Shown piece by piece: positions 53,396-64,000 of a stretch of DNA of 64,000 bases. A program made the position numbers and the translations under genes. Position 1 is the stretch's first letter. Each line of letters opens with the position of its first letter. Under the pieces are notes generated by a model. It made no database searches and was not told the DNA's origin. It was given only the letters and a program-made list of their open reading frames with translations. Source of the DNA: Adiantum capillus-veneris (lineage: Eukaryota; Streptophyta; Polypodiopsida; Polypodiales; Pteridaceae); NCBI GenBank assembly GCA_014529385.2, contig CM043962.1, forward strand, positions 40,035,098-40,099,097. The letters are read 5' to 3'.

Positions 53396-56300
53396 GATGA
53401 GAGTGAACCAGTGAATAACCCTGAGTCATTAGTCAACCCTAATGAGGATACCCAGCAAACTCCTCAGCAAACAGGAAATTGATACACTCTTGCAACAACC
53501 CAAAGTTATGTTCCCCCCAAAGAGCCCTATGGACAATGCAAGGGGGCTCTCTTCAGACTGAAAAGCATCAGACATTGAAGCAAGCATAATCCTTCAGGAC
53601 TCTAGGCATCAAACTACATTGCATACATAGGAGAGGGGTGAAGTTGATTACTATAGTAATGAACTACAAGAATAGGACAAGCTTGAGTTGAACAAGTTAT
53701 CTCAATATCCTAATGCTTCAATAGACATCCTCATGACAAAAGCTGAAGAGGAAAATCTACCACAAGTTGGGATTAAACCCAAAAGGAAAAAAGAGAAGAA
53801 CATTGATTCCAATAGAGCACGGGTTTAACTGATCCTTTGAGAGCTATAAGAATTAAGAAGTGGTTCACTGACATTAATCTTCAAGAATATTTTATTTGCT
53901 TATAGGAGATTAAGGTTAAAGGTTTTGATTTGGATACTAATCTTAATAAAATCGTGGTTCATCACTAACCATCTTTTAGGTAAAGGAGGGGATATTATAG
54001 GGATCTAGCTCAAACATGAGCATGCCATTACAAACATAAAGCAAAGTTCAAAAGGACATTGGGTTGTAGTCATCCTCAGGAGCCTTTCAACTACACAGTT
54101 GTCAGCCTTTATGCCTCTAACTCTATTTTTTATAGGACTGTTACTTGGTCAGAGCTTAATGTTAATAGTTGATGGTTTTAACATGGTTACCACTATTGAG
54201 ATAGACTTAATGCTTTAGGTCAAATCATCCAAGGGAATGAAAAATTGTGCTGGGATGAACTCACTGATAAACAAACTTTGATGGATGCTTCAGAACACAC
54301 ACGATTCACTTGGAGCAATAATCAGCAAGGCTCTTATTACAGAGCTGCTAGATTGGATAGACTGTATGTAGCTGCATATATTCTTCAAAATCATTGGCTT
54401 ATGGACTGCAAGGTGGACTCATCTATCTCTGTCTATGATCACAAACCTATTCTTTTTTAACTCCACAAAGGTGAGCACTCCTTTAAAACTGGTTGGCCTC
54501 ATGTGGACAATTTTTTATTCAAATTGACTTTAGTCAAGTCTAAAATCAAAGGAATTTCTAAAGTGAGTTTTAGTCAAAAGAAAAGTGATTTTTCAACTTG
54601 GGATGAAGCAATTAAGTGTAACCAAAAACCCTTGCTGATTTTTAAAAAAGCGCTAGAATTATAAGATCAAATAGAAGAAGAATGATCAACCAGCAGATCA
54701 TTGTGCTTGAAACTAATCATGATTTAGAAAAGTCATCTCTTGAGCTTATTAATCTAAAGGACGAGCTTAGGAGGGAGGAGCTTCTTGAAGCTCAAGTGCC
54801 CTTGCTTGGACCATGCAATTTTGGGCTGGCTAAATTGACCAGCCCAACAAGCAAATGTTTGCCCTCCTTTAAAAAAAAGAAATGTAGGGAATGCAGTTTC
54901 TCACCAAGATAATGTGGAGATTTCCAAGAAAATACTTTTCCAATATTTTCTTTACTCTCCTCTTAAGAAATTACGAAATTACTAATGCAAGGGCTAAGAT
55001 TGCCCAAGTAAGGAAAAAAATTGTTCCTAAACACATCTATGTGTTGCTGACTCACCTATCTCTAAGGGGGAAATTAGAAAAACTATTGAAAAACTTGAAA
55101 CTGATGAATCACCTAGGTTGGATGGTCTACATAAAGAACTTTAGATTGCTTTTCTGGATTTGTTGGTCCCTTTTTTTCTTCTAGTATGGCAAGAAGCCTT
55201 ATCCATAGGAGCTCTTTCCTCCTCCATTAATGCTGGTGTTGTTAAACTTATACATTAAAAAATCTCAAGAGATGACTTGTCCAATTGGAGGCCAATTTTG
55301 ATCTTGTGTGCAGATTTGGAATGCTTGGATGAAAACTAAGTAACAATGGGCTCCATCAGATGAATGGAGCTCCTCAAACCAATTTTGGTCTGAGGATTCT
55401 GTATGGTTTGGATGGTTTAGTGAAAAACAATGATGGGGACTGTCAAGAAGGGACTGTCAAGAAGGGCTAACAAATGATGGGGAAAAACAATGATGGGGAC
55501 TGTCAAGAAGGGCTAACAAATGCCATAAGTTTGGCCTTAGGTGCTGGAAAGATATTTTTAAGGATGGTGAGTCAATCCTACTAGAGGAACTTATGCTGAA
55601 GTTTAACATCTCCAAGGGGTGTGCACAATTAGCATATGCAAGAGGTAGAGTCTTCTCATCAAAGATCCAACAATGCTTCAAGAGAATTCCCTTAACTTTG
55701 TCCAAGATGTGTCAACATGTCTACCTACACAATGGCTTACCCAAGAGGATGAACTCAAATCTAGTAACTAATCTCAATAGAAGATGGGGTCTTCAATGGC
55801 AAGCAAAACAATGGGAGTATAGGTTTAATTTAAACACCATATTAGTGAATTTGAAAATTTCCCAATTCCCACTATCAAAACAAGCTTAAGATTTGACGAC
55901 ATGGCCAAATCTTAGCCAAAGTTTTGAGAGCATGGCTTGGAAAGAGCTTTTCAAGTACTACCTTATAGAAGTTGTTGGTCTTAAAAAGTAGTTTGAGATT
56001 TTTCCATATGGCCAAATCTTCAAAACATTGGTGATTCCCAAATTGGCTCTAAAGTCTCAAAATCTCTACTATGGTGTTTAAATGTCTCTAGGATTTTTCT
56101 TTGGCTATAAAGCACAGCTGCCTAATATGGTTAGTGCTTCATCAAGGGTTCTGGACAGGATCTAAAGCCAAAAAGCCGAGTAAAGTAGATGGCATTTGTC
56201 CGAGATGAAAAATAATTGAGGAGAATTTGTATCATATGTTTGTGTCATGTCCTTCTAACTCCCTTTTTAAAGCTGAAATTCAAAGAGCCTGCACAAGGAA

Positions 56301-56600
56301 GGGTCTACCTTTAGCTGGAGATCCATCTTGTTGGGTGAATGCAGTTTCATGGATATCCCACTTTAACCTTCTCTCAGAGGGGCCTTCTTACGGTCTGTCT
56401 GGTTAGAGAGGTGTAAAGCTAATTTTGGTCAAACCTTCTCTTCTTCTCCTATTCCTTTGTCTTTCAACTTCAAGAGTATTATGATGGATTGTATGTCTCT
56501 TGTTGAAGATGTCTCTCAGTGCAATGTCAAAACCATTCAAAAAGCCTATAGGTGGCAAAGGTGGAGACACTTGAGCTTTTCCATGTATGAATCCTGAAGA
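53300..56600 (+). pseudogene. L1-like LINE remnant
   Basis: Order on the plus strand: ORF1 tail (from the foldback), endonuclease fragments (EIKVKGFDLDTN near 53910; FTWSNNQQGSYYRAARLDRLYV at 54310-54380). RT N-terminal part follows with LSNWRPILIL at about 55280-55310, then a large deletion. The C-terminal zinc region is CPRCKIIEENLYHMFVSC at about 56195-56250. Many stops. The CxxC..H..C motif is the RVT-associated zinc finger of plant L1 LINEs. It differs from the minus-strand LINE at 24-29 kb, so two LINE families are present. Confidence 0.75.
55417..55520 (+). repeat. Tandem repeats of AATGATGGGGACTGTCAAGAAGGG
   Basis: The phrase ATGATGGGGACTGTCAAGAA occurs at about 55430 and 55489, with an extra partial GGGACTGTCAAGAAGGG copy between and an AACAAATGATGGGG bridge. 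It is a recent local duplication inside the LINE remnant. Confidence 0.85.
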
Positions 56601-56839
56601 CTGATTTTAGCCCAAAGCTACCTGTTGTTGTAACCTTTTTTTTTCACTTGGGATGCCCCCTTTCCCTCCTAAGGGGTATTTGTACTTTCCTTTCTTTTCT
56701 AATTCAACTCAGTTCTACAAAAAAAGTTTAACAATGTCATGCATGTCTTCCACATCAAAATAACACCCTTGCCTCGGCACGTACGCGCACACCCACACTT
56801 TGCATGCACACATATGTGCACTCCTCATAAGGGTTTTAT

Positions 56840-58720
56840 TTGATTGTAATGCCAAAATTGAGGACCCAAATTGGACAAATTTGGCTTGCGCATGGTATTG
56901 GTTGGAAAAATTTAAGACGGTGTTTAAAGAGGATTGTTTTCTTGAGATTCTTAGAGAGTGACCAAGTAGAGTTTTATGAAGTGGGTGTAGAAGAAGAAAA
57001 AAGGCCTATTTGCATGAGAGTTGTTATGAGAGTTTGAGAAGAAATTCAAAAAATTAATGATAGTAGAATAACGATCTATGAAATAAAAAAAAGGTAAGAG
57101 TTATTTCTTCAAGTTGCCGACCAAGGACTTTAAAATGGTCCTAGAAGACCCAAGGGGTGAGCTAGGTTTAACTTCTAATTAGAATCTAGCTTTTGAAGAG
57201 GTTAACATAATTGTGGAGAGACAAATGAGGGTGGAAAAACTAATTGTAGCCAATCCTATGGACACAATTGAAGAAGAACAACGGAGAATTCAACTCTTAT
57301 AAAGCGTAAGGTGGAGGCACCGATTCTGGTAAAAGGTTTACAAGAACTAAATTTGAATTTGACACCTAAAAATTAAGGATAGAAGTGCAAAATGGTTTAC
57401 ATTGGAGCCAAAGCAACATTCTTCATAACGGGACGAGGATGACTGATGTATGTGGCAAGACAATTTAGATCATGAACATAAAGATGGCAAGGAATTTGAT
57501 GAACCTTACAAAGAAAACATAGTCGTTTGTAAGGATAAGAAGATTCATCTCAGGGAAACTGGAGAGTTGATATGCCTTAACTTTGGAAGAGGTGGTATAA
57601 AGAAGCTAGTGGAAGAGATGTGTCTTAATGTTGCTCTTGTTGAAGCAAAAACTTATGGATTGCAAGTGTATGGTAAGGAAGATGTTGAAGGTGTTAGAGC
57701 TAATGGCCTTATGTGGCTTTATGGTTTTTAAAAAACTAAATCAAGTATGATGGTAAGGAGAATGATGAAGGTATTAGAGCTAAATTATGAAGGTATCAGG
57801 GCCAATGAAGGTATGCAGGTATCAGAACCATCAGACCCAATGTATTCTCTTTCAGAATATGTATTTATTGTTAAATCCCATGCCAATGAGTATAATAGAA
57901 GAGAAGCTTAAAAGGGGTAAGATAACGCAAGATTGTCAAAGAGGGCTACAAGGTCCAATGGTAAGAAGGAAGAGGTTATGCTTCCAAGGTAGCCCATTCT
58001 CTTGAAGTGGTTATGGAGGAATCCCCAAAGGACAAGAAATAAGATAAAAAACAAAGGACCTTACAAATTGAAGGGCGATACCTCACATTAGGTGACATTT
58101 TGAAGATAGCAAATCATGAATTTCATGAAGAAATCATCGACATCATTAAAAGAAGATGATAGAAACTAGGTCAAATCATCTGACTTGACAACGAGTCAAA
58201 TGATTCGACCTATTGAGTCAAATTTGGATGGTTATAAAAAAGAATATGAAGATGATGGGTCTGAAACTGTGGTGGTTTCAAATCAAATTACACATAAGGT
58301 AAAGCATGTTTATTTTAATGATGATAGAGATGTTGCAATAGTGCCTAAGAGACACTTTTCAAGGACTCATTGTGCTAGAGCAACAATGAAAACATTGTTC
58401 ACATTGGCAACATTGATGAGCGAATTTGAGCACTTGTTGATCATAGTACGGATCAATCTTACGGCAAAAAGCTTGCACCAAAAAGGAAAGTGATATGGAT
58501 CATGGTTGGGGAATTCAAGCTGTCAATATGCTTCCAAGGGATCAGGAGCAAATGTGAAGGTAACTATTGGATATGTTTATGATGAACATAAATGAAACAT
58601 TCCTCCTATCTGCTTATATTGGGACATCCATTTATGGTTGTGCAAATGGAGACAAAGATTTTAGATAATGATTCAATTCATGAGAGGATTCAAAGTAGAG
58701 ATGGTGAAAGAGCTATGTAG
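56840..58720 (+). pseudogene. Gypsy element (second family): gag-protease remnant
   Basis: Fragments in order: a gag-like part at 56840-57040, then ENIVVCKDKKIHLRETGELICLNFGRGGIKKLVEE (57510-57620), then the part FHEEIIDIIKRR near 58120. A pre-protease segment lies at 58185-58490 (PIESNLDGYKKEYEDDGSE). Protease-like remains end near 58640 (GHPFMVVQMETKILDND in one frame). The family is the same as at 21830-23757 and 42019-42460. Confidence 0.7.
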
Positions 58721-59340
58721 TTTTTGATTGTTTGTGTTGATCATGTCAAAATTAAAGATAATATATACAAGCAACCATTACCACGGATATATACAACAAC
58801 TTGTGCTAAGGGATCCAAAGAAGATTGGACATAATTTTTTTGAAGAAACATTGAAGGAATTGAAGAGTGGAGAAGACAATCTCCTTAAGAGGAAGTCAAA
58901 TGCTTTCACAAGATGATAATAGGTCATGGTAAAGCTTGTGCTTTTGAGTCATGTGAGATTGGAGTGCTTTTGAGTCATGCTTTGGAGTAATAGGTCATGC
59001 TTTGGAGTCATGCTTTGGAGTAATAGGTTATGACTCAAAAGCACAAGCTTTACCATGACCTATTACTCCAAAGCATGACCTATATAAACCTTGAAGCACT
59101 TCTTCTTTGGAACAATAAACCACCGATTAGAATATGGATCACGTGACAGTTCCAAGATACCCATATGTATCTTATCTTCTCATTGAGCAAGTCAATAAGC
59201 TTTGGTAAATAAGCTTTTGGAATAGGAATTGAACGTAGACTCCAAAGCATGACTCAAAAGCACAAGATTTACTCCAAAGAAGACGTGCTTCAAGGTTTAA
59301 ATAGGACATGCAACCAATAAATAAGGTGACAATTTGAAAG
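58720..59340. repeat. Palindromic patch with an inverted RT segment
   Basis: Words such as AAGCTTGTGCTTTTGAGTCAT at 58933 recur inverted at 59032, and ACCTATATAAACCTTGAAGCAC (59079) recurs inverted at 59292. Between them (about 59110-59230) the minus strand encodes the RT entry segment (KAYLPKL-like, then the ILEPS-like region), which should be on the plus strand. The simplest reading is an inversion with flanking duplications inside the gypsy element. Confidence 0.7.
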
Positions 59341-60970
59341 GTGGGTACAAGTCCAATTGTTGACGAATTTGATGAGCCTTTGCAAGAACGGATATCTATT
59401 TTATGGGTGATCTTTATTCAGCCTATGAACAATTTGAGCTTGCTTTGGAAAGCAAGGATCTTACTACTATGCTTACATCTCTTGGTTTGGTGAAAATGTG
59501 CACTCTACCGCAAGGTACATCTAATTTAGTTGCTCACATGATTGAATGGTACAAATAAAGTAATGAGGAATTTTCTTCCTCATATCACAATGCCTTCTAT
59601 CCATGATCTGCCAATTAAAGGTTGTAAAGAAAGTTCAAAAGATGAGGTAAAAAAGGGGGTGCCAAAGATTTTTTTGCTCAACACATTGCTCATTGTGATG
59701 CAATTAAGCTTGAAGAGGCTAACCTAACTCTTTCAGGACAAAAATCGATGCTCTTTATAGGCCACTATCTGAACAATATTACCAGGCAAGAGGGATGGAG
59801 TGATCAAGAGTTCAAGAGGATCCAAAAGAAGGCTTATGGCTACTTTCTTAGAAATGGTCATTTGTGGAAGTAGAAAAAGCAAGCAGGCAGTATACCACAA
59901 TGGGTCATTTTTTATAAAATAAGTTAGCAACAGGTGATTAAATAATTTCACGTCAGGACACAAAGGTGTATGGGCAGCTTATTGTCAAGATCAAATATTG
60001 TTAGCAGTGAAAAGGTATGTACAAATTTGTTCAATTTTATGAAGACTTGCATGGTGTACCAATAGTATTGTAATGAACAACATTGCGATGGGTTAGATTC
60101 TACTTATCCATTGGCCATGTATTATAAGTGGGCTATAGATTTGATTACAATGCCAATGGGTATTTGGCAGATTATGTACATTGTTATTGCTTGAGGATCT
60201 AACTAATCAAGTTGTTGAAGAAAGAACTTGCGTACTAAAGCTAAGAGTATTTTATGCAAGTTCTTGCTTGAGGATGTGATTTGTAGATATGGTTGTGTTA
60301 GCAAGATCACCATTGATAGAGGAGAGCTGAATGCAAATGAAGCTTGGGAGATTTTTACTTGTTTAGGCATCAAATTGGCTCTTACTACAACATATAACCT
60401 AGAAGGTAATGGGAAGAGTGAAAGAGGGCATCCACTTATTGTTAAAGCTTTGGCAAAGGCGTGTCAAGGGTGTATTGGTGGCGGTTGATTGTCTTAAGCT
60501 TCTACCTTTTGCTTTATGGGTTGATCAATTTACACATAGCACACTTACAAATTTTATGCCAGTTGAGTTGATGTATGGGCAAAAACATATCATGCCTAGT
60601 AGAAGAAGCAGTTATGTCTTCGACAACGTTACCATGGGAGATATGTATGTCAATATCATATTTTCTTGCTTTGCATAATCATCAACTTGAGAGACATAAG
60701 AAGACATTGAACATGCAAAAGTAAAGCTTAGGGAGGCAAGTTTGAATGACAAGGCAACATTTGATGAGAAGCATAGGTTGTAGCCTTATGCTATCATAGA
60801 TGGTGATTGGGTACTCATTTATGATAGTGTACTTGGAAAGTGGTAAAACATTGTTTTGGACCCTATGTTGTGATGCATGCTTATGATAATGGGACAAAAA
60901 TATATGCATGCTTATCAGAATGTGACATACAAACTATGTGAGCTTAATGGCACTGAGCTTGGAGTGCCTA
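59340..60970 (+). pseudogene. Gypsy element (second family): RT to integrase remnant
   Basis: RT: YGSLFSAYEQFELALESKDLTT-like, NKVMRNFLPHITMPSIHDLPIKGC (59545-59630), then the region at 59700-59760. Pre-integrase: GWSDQEFKRIQKKAYGYFLRNGHLW (59797-59870). Integrase core: CRYGCVSKITIDRGELNANEAWEIF (60285-60360; ITIDRGE for the Asp motif) and NLEGNGKSERGHPLIVKAL (60400-60455; Glu), then FMPVELMYGQKHIMP (60555-60600). The C-terminal end at 60840-60990 matches 42320-42450. Many stops. The full integrase here shows what was deleted at 42.3 kb. Confidence 0.82.
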
Positions 60971-61949
60971 TTGCAGGGAAAGGATCAAGTTGCTTAATAA
61001 GTAGGATGGAAAATTGATTTTTGATTATCAAATCTTAGATTAGTTACCAAAGAATGATTTTATATGTATGCATTAGAGGATGCATCTGGTGATTCCTTTG
61101 GTGATAAAGATTGAAGATGATGACACATGCCAGAGGATGTGCAAGTTCAAAGAGGGTGAATATCATGTTGCTTTGCTTCCATGCTGGGAAAAAGGGAAAA
61201 GGGAAGCAATATATGCTTTCTTGAATTGTACATTATTTGTGTAGCAATGATGGGTCATGACTAGAGGAGTATGTATGCCAAATGTGAATTTTGGGACCAT
61301 ACTGTGAGTTTTTGATGCTTGTGAGCCAAGATGCTTAGAAGTTGTCAAAGTGAAAGTTTATGGTTGATTATGTATTGTTCAAAGTGCTCACCAAGATTGT
61401 TTTTACAGCTCATTAATCGGGGTTTGGATAGGAAAGTTAGAAGCACTTGAAGTTTTTTGGGGGACTGGGTCTAAGGTTTTTGGATTGGTTTTGGAATGCA
61501 TGCTCGGGTGATCAATTTCAACTCACTAGGATTTTGGTTGGTAGTCTTTGTTATGATCTATGAGATGTACTTTTAAACGCTAAATTGGGCTCAAATTGGT
61601 CAAGTTATGCTCAATATAGTCTCGCATTTGTGATTTTGGGCCTTCATTCGATGGGGAAAATGCAATCTAAGGATGGGTAGATTTGATGAATTGTGACCAA
61701 CTATGTGTTTAAGTTGCGAGCCTTGAGATTGAGGTTCCCCATAAAAGCCCAATCGAGGCTTGATTTGGCTTTTATGGGGTCAATTTGGACTCAGAATGTG
61801 CCTGTTATGACCAAGAAAACCAAGTGCGAGACAATTTTTTGAAGTTCTTTTTAAAGCTTCAAAGGGGTACGTGGTAGGTGATTAATCCTGGAAGCATTGC
61901 AAAACTTATGGTTTATCTAATGAAATGAGATCTTCTCATAGTCAACTCC

Positions 61950-61996
<47 letters not shown>

Positions 61997-62559
61997 ATTG
62001 CTTGTGGCCATGGTGGGTGCTATCTTATCCTTGCTTGTGGGTGCTACTATGGCAGCATGGCATCATTGATAGGTGGAGCCGCTATGGGTGGTGTTGCTTG
62101 TGGTGGCATTTGGCACTCTTTTTAGGGGAGTTGTTGACACGTGGTTGATAGGCCACCTCCTCCTTGTGTTTGAGAAGGGAGGGTTCTTGCATCGAGGTTC
62201 CAGCCAAGCAAAAAATCGGGACAAAGTTCTTTTAAGAAGAAAAGACAGGGAACACAATGATGGCACCATCATTGTCCCCTCTCTCTTGCCTTGAAGCTTA
62301 AGATAAGTGCACTAAATTTAGAGGGAAAAGTAAGAAGGAGATAAATTGAACTCTTTGGTTCAAGATGTCCCTTGTTTTGGCAAAGGAGAAGAAGATGAGA
62401 CATGCTTGATAGGGATGAAATCAAGGAAATCTTGGTATAGAGGGTGCATTGCTCTCTTTGTAATAATCATAGCATGAAAGGGTGGTAAATGATTTGAAGA
62501 ATGAAGGAGAGTGGTGGAGATAGGGGATGAGGATGAAGGGCGTTTGGGTGATGCTTAAG
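60971..62559. other. Unresolved sequence, probably LTR or leader DNA, with a GA microsatellite
   Basis: No gene is supported. (GA)n of about 21 units lies at 61952-61994, followed by a GC-richer stretch reminiscent of the transcribed LTR part of other elements in the window. Repeated words AGCCCAATCGAGGC and TTGGCTTTTATGGGG occur near 61745. No LTR pair was found. Confidence 0.4.
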
Positions 62560-63640
<1,081 letters not shown>

Positions 63641-64000
63641 CGACTAGAGTAGCATATGTGGATGTCTTGTATTAGATATTTCCATTGTTCCTCAAGAGCA
63701 TATTTTGTATGGATTTTATGTGTGCATCATGTTTCTATCTAGTCACTTCATGACCACAATGGGAAGCCACTTTTTACACTAGCTTTTTTTAATACAACTC
63801 CAAAATGTTTTTGCACCAAATTAAGATATACAAAAGCCACTTTATGGCATGCTAAGCTATGGAAGGGCAGAAGCAATTGAGAGATGTAGTTCAAACTACA
63901 GACTTGAGGAAGCAACATCAGCAATGGATCAAGGATCTTGATGCCTTAGTTTTCCATAAGTACCACCATTGTTTGTAGCACTAAGCCAATGCAAATGCAT
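63641..64000. other. Right edge of the window, probably RNase H region of the gypsy remnant
   Basis: No open frame of note. In one frame AMEGQKQLRDVVQTTDLRKQHQQWIKDLDALVFHKYHH is readable near 63855-63975, but I do not recognise it. Confidence 0.35.

Overview
The window is nuclear DNA from a land plant with a large, repeat-rich genome. It holds layer upon layer of decayed Ty3/gypsy, Copia and LINE elements, long GA, TG and TA microsatellites, tRNA-Asp and tRNA-Met type primer-binding sites, and short GT-AG introns. The lineage cannot be fixed from the sequence; a fern or gymnosperm would fit. I see no convincing host gene, no tRNA or rRNA gene and no CRISPR array. Almost everything is mobile DNA.

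The outstanding feature is a 10,051-bp DNA transposon at 1334-11384. It has about 20-bp terminal inverted repeats and sits inside the gag gene of a minus-strand Ty3/gypsy element, splitting a CCHC zinc knuckle. It carries four genes in two convergent pairs. On the plus strand are two two-exon genes of unknown function (A, 2116-3462; B, 3703-5279). On the minus strand are a divergent histone H3 (7683-6787) and a four-exon DDE transposase (10773-7823). Between the pairs lies an array of three 161-bp near-perfect palindromes spaced about 500 bp apart. The H3 starts with the canonical H3 residues 1-7 (ARTKQTA), then has a tail of about 200 residues, then a complete H3 histone fold. Each of the four genes is open except for one or two in-frame stops, all explicable by C-to-T change, and all splice phases agree. 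I know of no described transposon family that encodes histone H3, so this is my main candidate for a new system.

Region by region: 1-1333 and 11385-15060 are the minus-strand gypsy element (LTR, tRNA-Asp PBS, leader, gag) that hosts the transposon. 15290-21800 holds gypsy fragments, tandem repeats, a TG microsatellite and unidentified AT-rich DNA. 21830-23757 plus 42019-42460 is an older gypsy element cut in two by a second copy of the first family (23763-42018, plus strand, with a 5-bp GCTAG target duplication). That copy has a 4.6-kb LINE (24156-28785, minus) inserted in the GA microsatellite of its 5' LTR, giving three nested layers.

The right third contains a minus-strand gypsy element (48900-42515) interrupted by a short LTR element (45138-47614), and a Copia 5' end with leader and gag only (49274-52012). 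It then has a foldback of about 950 bp (52441-53395), a degenerate L1-like LINE (53300-56600), and two more decayed plus-strand gypsy copies (56840-60970 and 62560-63640). The second of these is interrupted by a (TA)n microsatellite that has expanded inside its reverse-transcriptase frame.
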